Source of the DNA: Bacteroidaceae bacterium
Lineage (GTDB): Bacteria > Bacteroidota > Bacteroidia > Bacteroidales > Bacteroidaceae
Direction: 5' to 3'
NCBI GenBank assembly: GCA_900768625.1
Contig: CAAGDO010000105.1
Coordinates: 1 to 8,972, forward strand
Length of the DNA stretch: 8,972 nucleotides
The first letter of the stretch is position 1; every line of letters begins with the position of its first letter. Position numbers and translations under genes: made by a program. Positions 1 to 5,907 of the stretch are shown here, piece after piece. The notes beneath the pieces were generated by a model that was given only the letters and a program-made list of their open reading frames with translations, ran no database searches and had not been told where the DNA came from.

Positions 1-28
1 TAGTACAGCCAGATGATTACGATTTTGA

Positions 29-346
29 TTAACATACGTTAGTACATTTATCACCACACAAAGTTTTATTATTAAACTTATTTGTAATCAGTGCAAGAAA
101 GTTATCAAATCTTACATGCCTATGACTAACCAAATTATCGTAAGCCTCCATATCTTCACTTGACATTGCAAAAATGCGCTGGTCCAAATCAAGAGAACTA
201 GAGCCTCCACTACTGTATTGAGAAATCAAAGAACAGAATGTACGCGTTGTATTGAGCGCTTCCTGTCGTTGCTGCTCAGTAATCGTTACCGCGTGCATCA
301 AGGACGAAAGGAAAAACGTTGCCAAAAAGATAATCAGTTGTTTCAT
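29..346 (-). CDS. Small exported protein of unknown function, last gene of caspase operon
   Basis: A 105-residue product that I do not recognise. Residues 1-19 form a signal peptide: Lys3, a hydrophobic stretch (IIFLATFFLSSL) and a likely signal peptidase I site after MHA. The mature part is short and mostly polar, with a Ser/Gly-rich patch (SSGGSSS, about 46-52) and a predicted helical segment after it. It ends in a cluster of three cysteines (LCGDKCTNVC). The ATG overlaps the TGA of the upstream gene by four bases (ATGA, 346-343), so it is probably translationally coupled to it. The gene may be broken: beyond the TAA, another frame stays open to the window edge, so the cysteine-rich tail could come from a frameshift. 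The start is secure from the coupling and signal peptide; function is unknown. Confidence 0.7.
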   Translation of the reverse strand: MKQLIIFLATFFLSSLMHAVTITEQQRQEALNTTRTFCSLISQYSSGGSSSLDLDQRIFAMSSEDMEAYDNLVSHRHVRFDNFLALITNKFNNKTLCGDKCTNVC

Positions 347-1143
347 TGTTTATGTGATTTAGAAAGTTGAGTAATAAGCCAACCAGAATTCAAGGAATCA
401 ATCCTATCTTTCCGTTCCACAACGAAGGCGTAGTCAAGAACATGAAAATGATAACTCACCTTTTTCACTTCTTGAATAGCCAATTGACTGTTAAATACAA
501 GATATTCGAACACAGACAAGGCATCAGCTTGTTGACTAGATGCCACGTAAGAACTGATTCTCTTCGGATCCTTTTTAAGCATTGAAGGAAGACTCATGAA
601 GTTAATCCCGTGCTCAGCTGGCGAAATAAAAGCCTTACTTTGTTGTTTATAGCTGTTGATGGCAGAAGTATTGATGGCCTTGCATTCCACACCAATGATA
701 CTCCATTTGAATTCATCATTTTGAATTTGTTCTGGCTTCAGAAGCATAGTAAGACCTGTAGATTTACCTTTATACATGGCACTGCAATCAACAGAAGCAA
801 ACCAATCTGATTCAGCATAGGAGATTTTCGGATGACGTGTACATATAGTATCACAAAACTCCTCTGCAATAGGAAGAAGAGTCTTTTGCTGTGTGCGAAA
901 TACACTCCAATCCAACAAAGATAGAATATTCAGTTTTTTCCGTTTTACATCTGAATCCACCGAAATAGGTTTTCCGTCATACGACGTGGAAAAGTTAAAG
1001 CGCGTCATAAACTCGTCAATCTGCTTAACACGCACTTCCAATTGTTGCTCATATGCATCGACAAACCAAGCTTCTGCGGTCTGAGCACTTAATGAGCATT
1101 CTCCACATACAACAAGAAGTAAAAATAATAGGAATTGTTTCAT
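343..1143 (-). CDS. Exported protein of unknown function in caspase operon
   Basis: A 266-residue product I cannot assign to a named family. Residues 1-20 are a signal peptide (MKQFLLFLLLVVCG core) with a likely cleavage after LSA, before QTAEAW. The mature protein opens with an amphipathic helix (about 28-50, ending EFMTRFNF). A mixed region with DWFASVDCSAMYKGK (about 113-127) and KWSIIGVE (146-153) follows. This alternation of helices and strands is compatible with an NTF2-like fold, but that is a guess from pattern only. A second half (about 170-266) is polar and ends GWLITQLSKSHKQ. It starts 6 nt after the stop of the upstream gene and overlaps the next start by 4 nt, so it belongs to the operon. 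Cysteines at 97, 101, 120 and 154 could form disulphides if it is periplasmic. Confidence 0.8.
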   Translation of the reverse strand: MKQFLLFLLLVVCGECSLSAQTAEAWFVDAYEQQLEVRVKQIDEFMTRFNFSTSYDGKPISVDSDVKRKKLNILSLLDWSVFRTQQKTLLPIAEEFCDTICTRHPKISYAESDWFASVDCSAMYKGKSTGLTMLLKPEQIQNDEFKWSIIGVECKAINTSAINSYKQQSKAFISPAEHGINFMSLPSMLKKDPKRISSYVASSQQADALSVFEYLVFNSQLAIQEVKKVSYHFHVLDYAFVVERKDRIDSLNSGWLITQLSKSHKQ

Positions 1144-1149
1144 ATCTAA

Positions 1150-1758
1150 CTACAATCTAATTGTTTCAACTACATCAATATCTCCAAACTTCACGTCCCA
1201 ATAGGACCCTAATACGCCGTCATTGACTCGAAATAGATACACCTTGATCTGTTTCTCACTCTGATCACGGTAACAATAGCCATCACTACCTTGTCCTTTG
1301 AAGTATTGATAAATAGTGGCAGTTGCCTCATAGTGATCCCCCACCTTGTAAAAGTTGCTCAACACAAGAGTCTTCGCTTTCGTAATAGTCACACTTGTGT
1401 ATTGCTTCATATCAAGCAAACGGTTCAAATACACTTTTATAGGCATTCGAGTGCGACGTTCGTAACCTTGCGCATTTTTCGAAGACACCTGCATCTGAGC
1501 AGGTTCATGCTCACCATCTTGTAACTGGTATGCATTGCCCTCTCCAATGAATAATTTAAGCACATTACGTACATAATGACGACGAACCTCTGTTGTTCGA
1601 CTTTTGTTGCCGATTATTTCAAGTCCATGTTGGAAAGTCTCGATCTTTTCCTCACAACGTTTCTTGAAGTTAGCGATTTCTTGATCGTCTAGAGTGTTCT
1701 GCGCCTGCACCGATACAGCACACAGCAGCAGGAAAAACATAAAGGAAAACCGTTTCAT
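1150..1758 (-). CDS. Exported protein, possible NTF2-like, in caspase operon
   Basis: A 202-residue product with a clear signal peptide (MKRFSFMFFLLLCAVSVQAQ, cleavage after QAQ or AQA). The mature part starts with a charged helix (about 24-50), then a helix containing VLKLF (66-70). A strand-rich half follows with KVYLNRLL (108-115), SVTITKAKTLVLS (122-134) and YEATATIYQYF (143-153), ending in an acidic strand (FGDIDVVE). Helices followed by a curved sheet is the arrangement of NTF2-like proteins; this is inference from pattern. It has no catalytic motif that I can see. It lies 20 nt downstream of the caspase gene and 6 nt upstream of the next gene. The caspase C-terminal region shows a similar series of elements, which suggests a shared module. 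There is no Shine-Dalgarno sequence, as is usual in Bacteroidota. Confidence 0.8.
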   Translation of the reverse strand: MKRFSFMFFLLLCAVSVQAQNTLDDQEIANFKKRCEEKIETFQHGLEIIGNKSRTTEVRRHYVRNVLKLFIGEGNAYQLQDGEHEPAQMQVSSKNAQGYERRTRMPIKVYLNRLLDMKQYTSVTITKAKTLVLSNFYKVGDHYEATATIYQYFKGQGSDGYCYRDQSEKQIKVYLFRVNDGVLGSYWDVKFGDIDVVETIRL

Positions 1759-1778
1759 TGTCTGATTAAGAATTTGGG

Positions 1779-2915
1779 TTAAGGGTTATACATTTCATGA
1801 AGTTTCAAATAAACTATTTTTCCTTTGGAATCGAGTTTCTCATTAACTCGCACCACATTAACCAATTTGTATGCGATGCTAAGTTGTTCAAGGTAATCAG
1901 CCGCACGATATGTGCCAACAACCGTTTCTCCATCTCTACCCACAACTTCGATTTTAGCATTTTCACTAGCGAAGAAGGTGCGTAACGTTGAAGAAATAGC
2001 GCTGATTCTACTGTCCTCATCTTTTCCACATCCTATACCGATTAAAGCAGTTTCTATCTGATCATTACTTGCAGTTGTCGTAAAAGGAGCATCAGCTGAT
2101 GGTGTATTCTGAGACGTACTGGGTTGATTGGCCGTAGCCTCAACGAGATTTATCTCATAATAGGGGTTCTGCTTATGTCTACTTGTATTTGCAGTTAGAC
2201 TCTTAGATAACGACAGCAAAGAATTCCAACTTGCTTGATGATTCCCACTCACCATTGTCTGCAATGCTTGTTTAAAGGCCAACGTAAAAAGACCACCACT
2301 AGGATAAGCTGCAGAAGTTTCACCCAATTGACTAGAACAAGCAACAACAGTCCCTTTCATCTTTAAGAAAAGATCAGAGTATACAGACCTTGGTTCCTTT
2401 GATAAAATAGTTGCACCCTTTGATATACGATCAGGAGAAACCACGAAACTAGAATCTATACTATTGCACAAGTCCCCAAGAATTACAGTCAATCTAGGAT
2501 TTCTACGCATTAAACTGTTTCTTACATCACTCAACGGAAAGCAATCAGTAGCGGTTACAGGCTCATTTGACACCATTACCATGCGGGGAAATTTCGACTG
2601 GTCATTAAAAGCACGAGTGCCGTGACCCGAATAATAAAATACGACCACATCCTGAGAACTACACTGGAAATTCTGTAATTCCAACTGCAAATTACGAAGT
2701 GAAAATGAGGAACCTGAATGGTAATGAGTTACGAGTTCATAACCTATATACTGAGATATAGTTTTGAATTCAATTTTTATATTCTCAAAATCATGCGTAA
2801 CACTTGTACCGATACTTCTATTAAAAGTATTAGCAAAAATGAAAGCATGCATCTTCTGTGCTTGAGCGGATACCGCAAGCAATAAGGCAAAAAGGAGGGA
2901 AACAACTTTCTTCAT
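1779..2915 (-). CDS. Exported caspase-like (peptidase C14, clan CD) protease
   Basis: A 378-residue caspase-family cysteine peptidase. Residues 1-20 are a signal peptide ending AQAQ, so it acts outside the cytoplasm. The p20-like core follows: a strand (HAFIFAN, 23-29), then VVFYYSGHG (91-99) with the presumed catalytic His98, and VILGDLCNS (144-152) with the presumed nucleophile Cys150. Later VACSSQLGETSAAY (191-204) and GGLFTLAF (207-214) match the region after the cysteine in metacaspase-like enzymes. Both dyad residues are present, so it is probably active; the cleavage specificity cannot be read. A Thr/Ser/Pro/Gln-rich linker (about 261-285) leads to a C-terminal domain (about 286-378) that resembles the next gene product. 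No type IX secretion C-terminal domain is evident. The ATG overlaps the stop of the lipoprotein gene by 4 nt, so the two are probably translationally coupled. A degenerate, non-peptidase role is less likely. Confidence 0.88.
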   Translation of the reverse strand: MKKVVSLLFALLLAVSAQAQKMHAFIFANTFNRSIGTSVTHDFENIKIEFKTISQYIGYELVTHYHSGSSFSLRNLQLELQNFQCSSQDVVVFYYSGHGTRAFNDQSKFPRMVMVSNEPVTATDCFPLSDVRNSLMRRNPRLTVILGDLCNSIDSSFVVSPDRISKGATILSKEPRSVYSDLFLKMKGTVVACSSQLGETSAAYPSGGLFTLAFKQALQTMVSGNHQASWNSLLSLSKSLTANTSRHKQNPYYEINLVEATANQPSTSQNTPSADAPFTTTASNDQIETALIGIGCGKDEDSRISAISSTLRTFFASENAKIEVVGRDGETVVGTYRAADYLEQLSIAYKLVNVVRVNEKLDSKGKIVYLKLHEMYNP

Positions 2916-3499
2916 TTCTCTTTACGTTTTGAAGTTAAACTCTTAGATTTGACAGCCATTTTCAACCAATTCTCCAACATTCGAGGATTCCGCAAAGGAA
3001 CCATGGTTTGTACACTATCTTCTCTTACCACCATAAAACTTTGTTGATTAGCAGAATACAAAAGGGTCAAGCCCTCCCCTTCTTTTTTAGGATTTAATAG
3101 GCTAAACGCATACTGAGGCACAAAGGGGGACTTTATAAAAATGCCATCATTAGCATAAAAGTCGGGTTCTTGTAGAAGAAATTTCAAGATGTCGATGTAC
3201 TTCTGTTTCACCCTAAGTTCCTCCAACACTTTAAATCCGAGAATTGAATCTCGGCATTCTGCCAAAGTTACAGAATCTGCAAAGGCTGAGCACATGCGCA
3301 AAACCTTAACGGACGTATGTCTGTCAAGGTCAAGAGGAAAATGAACTGGTTCATTTTGAACCAAGGAATCCTTAATAACAGGAACAGAGTCTGAAAGCTG
3401 CGTTTCTTGCAACATGGCATGTTTGCATGAACTGAAAAACGCTCCAGTTGCAAACATCAGCCCAACTCCACAAAAGCCAAATGGTAAATATTTCATCAT
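2912..3499 (-). CDS. Putative lipoprotein of unknown function, first gene of caspase operon
   Basis: A product of 195 residues from the ATG at 3499, or 194 from the adjacent ATG at 3496. The open frame extends upstream to a TTG at 3538, but the ATG pair places a lysine right before a hydrophobic stretch and a lipobox (GAFFSSC, Cys25), so the shorter start is preferred. The product is a probable outer or inner membrane lipoprotein; the residues after the cysteine (KHAM) do not look like the acidic surface-export signal of some Bacteroidota lipoproteins. The body has two helical stretches (about 60-80 and 88-111), then a strand-like part (GIFIKSPFVPQYAFSLL, about 119-135) and LTLLYSANQQSFMVVRED (144-161), ending in a basic tail. 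I do not recognise the family. Its stop overlaps the caspase start (ATGA), suggesting a direct partner, for example an anchor, substrate or inhibitor. Confidence 0.75.
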   Translation of the reverse strand: MMKYLPFGFCGVGLMFATGAFFSSCKHAMLQETQLSDSVPVIKDSLVQNEPVHFPLDLDRHTSVKVLRMCSAFADSVTLAECRDSILGFKVLEELRVKQKYIDILKFLLQEPDFYANDGIFIKSPFVPQYAFSLLNPKKEGEGLTLLYSANQQSFMVVREDSVQTMVPLRNPRMLENWLKMAVKSKSLTSKRKEK

Positions 3500-3567
3500 G
3501 TGGCAAATAAGTTCATGTCCTGACGCCCAAAGGAACAAATAAAAAAGCGAAGTAAACCTAGAGCCAC

Positions 3568-3650
3568 AAAAAACGTGGGCGACCTTACCGTATCCCTCGT
3601 ATCAGGCCTTCGCATTGCCCTATAGGAAGATACAGTCAAGTCGGCCCACG
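3568..3650 (-). terminator. Terminator-like end of the candidate RNA
   Basis: On the minus strand CGTGGGC (3650-3644) pairs with GCCCACG (3580-3574), 7 bp, extended by GAC/GTC after a one-base bulge, and is followed at once by six T (3573-3568). The enclosed 50 or so bases can fold further, with GTATC/GATAC pairing. The large loop makes it less certain as an intrinsic terminator than a compact hairpin would be. Confidence 0.5.
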
Positions 3651-3865
3651 AAGGATGATATCGTCAACATACGTTTGCACCTCCCTTTATTGCATGAATA
3701 CAATAAGGGCTGTGCAAACTTGAGAATACATCCAACGCGAACATTCGGCTGCTCATCTTTCCTATAATTGTCAAAGTTGCGAAGTTTGATACAAGAAGAT
3801 AAAGCGTGTAAACGTTCTTGTTGCAATAAGATATGCCATTGGCATCTTCCAATGCCTAATGCCAC
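3568..3865 (-). ncRNA. Candidate structured RNA of about 300 nt, small RNA or operon leader
   Basis: This stretch lacks a believable protein gene but has a consensus promoter at its 5' side and a terminator-like end. Three stem-loops are visible. CATTGG/CCAATG (3837-3842 with 3849-3854) lies near the 5' end. A strong compound hairpin pairs 3673-3680 with 3712-3719 (8 bp, GTTTGCAC/GTGCAAAC) and, inside it, 3683-3692 with 3701-3709 (9 bp plus one bulge). A closing stem pairs 3574-3580 with 3644-3650 and runs straight into six U. I checked from memory for RNase P, tmRNA, SRP RNA and 6S hallmarks and found none convincing. It ends about 70 nt before the lipoprotein ATG, so a cis-acting leader is as possible as a free RNA. 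The transcript ends are inferred. Confidence 0.45.
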
Positions 3866-3869
3866 GGAG

Positions 3870-3900
3870 CAAAGGTATATATCTTTTTGTTTTCATCAAA
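3870..3900 (-). promoter_or_regulatory. Bacteroides-type promoter (-33 TTTG, -7 TACCTTTG)
   Basis: On the minus strand TTTG (3900-3897) is followed by exactly 19 nt and then TACCTTTG (3877-3870). This matches the known Bacteroidota primary sigma consensus TTTG, 19-21 nt, TAnnTTTG at every fixed position. Transcription would begin near 3863-3866 and run through the structured region towards the caspase operon. Confidence 0.65.
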
Positions 3901-4104
3901 GGTTCTTCTCAAAATTTTTCATGGAATGTGCCAGAATACAGCGAGCAACACCTATTTCGTTATCTAAAAGATTACAATCCGAAGTACCTCCAACCCAAAA
4001 ACAGCCAAACAACCATCTAACTTTCCCCCTTTGAAGAGTTACAAAACATACAATACAGCTACATCAATATGCTATTATCAGACTTGTAGAACGCGTCTGA
4101 ATAC
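3901..4104. other. Intergenic stretch without a recognisable gene
   Basis: AT-rich DNA between the ATPase terminator and the promoter of the candidate RNA. The only structure I see is a 6-bp stem (TCAGAC/GTCTGA, within 4078-4103). The open frames crossing it have no protein-like composition and no usable context. Confidence 0.5.
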
Positions 4105-4161
4105 AAAAAACGTAGCCCCAATTAACAGAAATCGTCCGTCAATTGGGGCTACGCCGTTTTT
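4105..4161 (-). terminator. Strong, possibly bidirectional hairpin terminator after the ATPase gene
   Basis: A perfect 13-bp stem (4111-4123 with 4141-4153, CGTAGCCCCAATT and its complement) has a 17-nt loop. On the minus strand it starts 15 nt after the ATPase stop and is followed directly by six T (4110-4105), a classic intrinsic terminator. On the plus strand it is followed by CCGTTTTT, so it could also work in that direction. The right arm with its flank (4137-4153) is identical over 17 bases to 5872-5888. Confidence 0.8.
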
Positions 4162-4168
4162 ATAAGAA

Positions 4169-5527
4169 TCAGCAACTTGTGATAGAGACGTCACGAAGCA
4201 CTTCGTCCAACAATCCCACATAATAGAAAGGCAGATTAATCAAACGAAAACTTCGACCATTCACGGTCGTCACCTCGTCTATACTATAGGCTCCTGGCCA
4301 TACCCTTACTGCCCATTCTCCGGCATCAAGCTGATCCATAAAGGAATGTATGGAACGCAGATGAGAATTGGTGCCTGACTTCACTTCTATAGGCACAACC
4401 ATGTTGCCATGTTGCCATATGAAATCCACTTCCGCCGTAGTTCCTCTCTTGTTGCGCATCCAATAGAATTGTTCGTTTCGATAATTACGGTCAAGAACCA
4501 CCCGAAGTTCCTGTCCGACAATCTGCTCTGCAGCATGTCCTTTCCATACATCAAGCAGAGAGTTTCCCCGCAAATACTCCGTCTGGATTCCTACCGAGAA
4601 ATTCATGATTCCCGTATCAAGCCACACGAGTTTTGGCTGACGCGTCAACGCCGGTACAGTTGGAGCTTTCACTGCCGTCACGGGGTAATCCAGATTCAGG
4701 AGAAAAGCCTTTTGAAGCACTTCCATCGCTTCATGTACATCCTTGCTCGAATAATTGCTACCACCGAAATGATTGAACGTGATGGTTTGCCCTGCTTCCG
4801 CCCATCCATGAGTGAGAAGATGGCGAATCACCCGCACTTGGTTGTCGGATACAGCATATTTTTCCACATCCTCATTATAACCGTTGAGCAAAGAACGATA
4901 GATGGGAGACAAACGTGTCACATCAGCATGCTCCGCATAGTCTACGACGGCTTCGGGCATACCGCCGACCAAGGTATATCGATTGAAATGAGACATCACC
5001 ATTTCATGCATAAAAGCAGGAACCTGACGCTTTCTCACCATGTCTGCCAAAGCACCTTGATGAATGGCATCAAGATATTCCAGGAACGAACAAGGACGCA
5101 ACGAAAGGTAATCCACACGTCCCACAGGAAAAGAAATACGTTGCTTGATGAGCGTTTGCAGACGCGATCCCGCAGCTATAACGTGCAGCCAAGGCAACTG
5201 CTCATAAAAATAACGCAACAATCCAACAGCTTTGGGTTCATTCTGGATTTCATCAATGAAAAGCAGCACTCTTTTGCTTGAATCCATTTGAACGTTATTC
5301 TGCAGACTCAAATACTGCAATACGTTGTTCACATCATCAGTCATTCCAAAGATGGCAGCATCGGCACTCTGCTCCAAATTGAGCTTGATGTAGATATCAA
5401 ACTGCTTTCCAAACTCGTCGACCAAAGTGGTCTTCCCCACTTGGCGGGCACCACGGAGCACCAAAGGTTTCCGATTCTGGCGTTTGCTCCATTCTTCTAT
5501 GTCTTTCAGTATTTGTCGGTGTATCAT
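4169..5527 (-). CDS. AAA-family ATPase with DUF4143 domain
   Basis: A P-loop ATPase of the COG1373 type that is abundant in Bacteroidales; its role is not established. Counting from the alternative upstream ATG at 5536 (455 residues), the Walker A motif GARQVGKTT is at 29-37 and Walker B VLLFIDE at 90-96. A sensor-like strand VIAAGSR is at 119-125, and a winged-helix-like middle follows. The C-terminal DUF4143 region contains KGHAAEQIVGQEL (332-344), AEVDFI (368-373) and PIEVKSG (382-388), which fit a PD-(D/E)XK nuclease-like core with Asp371, Glu384 and Lys386. The start at 5527 (MIHRQIL, 452 residues) is preferred because AAGGAGG lies 9 nt upstream of it, but directly against the ATG at 5536. 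Full length for the family. It stands alone between two related hairpins, with a repeat array and a candidate promoter upstream. Confidence 0.93.
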   Translation of the reverse strand: MIHRQILKDIEEWSKRQNRKPLVLRGARQVGKTTLVDEFGKQFDIYIKLNLEQSADAAIFGMTDDVNNVLQYLSLQNNVQMDSSKRVLLFIDEIQNEPKAVGLLRYFYEQLPWLHVIAAGSRLQTLIKQRISFPVGRVDYLSLRPCSFLEYLDAIHQGALADMVRKRQVPAFMHEMVMSHFNRYTLVGGMPEAVVDYAEHADVTRLSPIYRSLLNGYNEDVEKYAVSDNQVRVIRHLLTHGWAEAGQTITFNHFGGSNYSSKDVHEAMEVLQKAFLLNLDYPVTAVKAPTVPALTRQPKLVWLDTGIMNFSVGIQTEYLRGNSLLDVWKGHAAEQIVGQELRVVLDRNYRNEQFYWMRNKRGTTAEVDFIWQHGNMVVPIEVKSGTNSHLRSIHSFMDQLDAGEWAVRVWPGAYSIDEVTTVNGRSFRLINLPFYYVGLLDEVLRDVSITSC

Positions 5528-5536
5528 AATCTTCAT

Positions 5537-5543
5537 CCTCCTT
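5537..5543 (-). promoter_or_regulatory. Shine-Dalgarno sequence of the ATPase gene
   Basis: AAGGAGG on the minus strand, 9 nt before the ATG at 5527 and zero nt before the ATG at 5536. It favours the downstream start. The other genes here that I checked (ComM, sialidase, and the 202-residue protein after the caspase) show no such sequence, as is usual for Bacteroidota. Confidence 0.55.
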
Positions 5544-5589
5544 CGTTATTCTTTTCTGCTTCAAAAAACAACTTCCTGAAGCCTTATTG

Positions 5590-5624
5590 CAAAGTTAGGC
5601 ATCTTCACTCAAGAATCCACCAAA
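5590..5624 (-). promoter_or_regulatory. Candidate promoter of the ATPase gene
   Basis: On the minus strand TAACTTTG (5597-5590) matches the -7 element TAnnTTTG exactly. The nearest TTTG (5624-5621) lies 23 nt upstream, a little beyond the usual 19-21 nt, so the -33 assignment is weak. Transcription would start near 5583, about 55 nt before the ATG at 5527. Confidence 0.4.
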
Positions 5625-5638
5625 ATACAGAGGTTTTT

Positions 5639-5723
5639 CCTATTGCATAGGCAAAAAAGAGGGAAATCATTCCTATTGCATAGGCAAAAACAGGCCATAA
5701 ATTGCCTATTGCATAGGCAAAAA
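5639..5723. repeat. Three 19-bp dyad repeats at exact 33-bp period
   Basis: CCTATTGCATAGGCAAAAA occurs at 5639-5657, 5672-5690 and 5705-5723, each step 33 bp, with unrelated 14-nt spacers. Each copy contains the dyad CCTAT-TGC-ATAGG; the third extends to TGCCTAT/ATAGGCA. A degenerate fourth copy may overlap the candidate promoter (CCTTATTGCAAAGTTAGG, 5582-5599). The array lies just upstream of the promoter elements of the ATPase gene, and 33 bp is about three helical turns. This is consistent with a multi-site operator for a dimeric regulator, but no protein is identified. Read as protein on the minus strand, it gives a repeating FAYAIG, which I take to be spurious. Confidence 0.8.
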
Positions 5724-5790
5724 TCGAGAAAGCGCTGATAACCAGCCATATTCTTTCAAACCTTGCCCTTTGTCGCCTCAAGAACATAAA

Positions 5791-5888
5791 CATAGCCCCA
5801 ATGGACAAAAAACACGATGACCTGACGTTGGCTTTAGCGCATAAAAGCAACGTATCATCATCGTGTTTTTTCGTCAATTGGGGCTACG
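5791..5888 (-). repeat. 98-bp imperfect palindrome after the sialidase gene, probable terminator or MITE-like element
   Basis: The arms 5791-5820 and 5858-5888 pair with only one bulge and two imperfect positions (CATAGCCCC and GGGGCTACG at the tips, AACACGATGA and TCATCGTG inside). The 37-nt centre continues the fold (ACGTTGGCTTT at 5825-5835 with AAAGCAACGT at 5844-5853). It starts 19 nt after the sialidase stop, so it is well placed to end that transcript, although the following T-tract is weak (TTTATGTTCT). Its right end shares 17 identical bases with the ATPase terminator. It may be a small non-autonomous mobile palindrome; no target duplication is evident. Confidence 0.7.
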
Positions 5889-5907
5889 TCAATAGCTATG
5901 GAGTGCG

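Noticed and set aside
3500..3538. Longer lipoprotein start at 3538
   Set aside because: The codon there is TTG, and the extra residues would bury the signal sequence 13 residues in. The ATG pair at 3499/3496 places the lysine and lipobox properly.
3620..3865. 81-residue minus-strand frame, and an 88-residue plus-strand frame at 3768-4034
   Set aside because: Both lie over the structured region, have odd composition (many Cys, His, Arg), and lack a signal peptide, domain or context.
3568..3865. RNase P RNA, tmRNA or SRP RNA
   Set aside because: Their hallmark conserved segments (for example GAGGAAAGTCC of RNase P, the tRNA-like ends of tmRNA, the GGAAGGAAGCA-like segment of SRP RNA) are not seen on the minus strand.
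4409..5281. 290-residue plus-strand frame
   Set aside because: It is antisense to the ATPase, whose motifs are intact; the translated product has no family features.
5639..5723. Short CRISPR array
   Set aside because: Only three 19-bp repeats with 14-nt spacers, too short for CRISPR spacers, and no cas gene nearby. Position before a gene fits operator sites better.
5605..5877. 90-residue minus-strand frame with a repeated FAYAIG motif
   Set aside because: It begins inside the 98-bp palindrome and its repeat is a by-product of the 33-bp spaced DNA dyads (33 is divisible by three). Composition is not protein-like.
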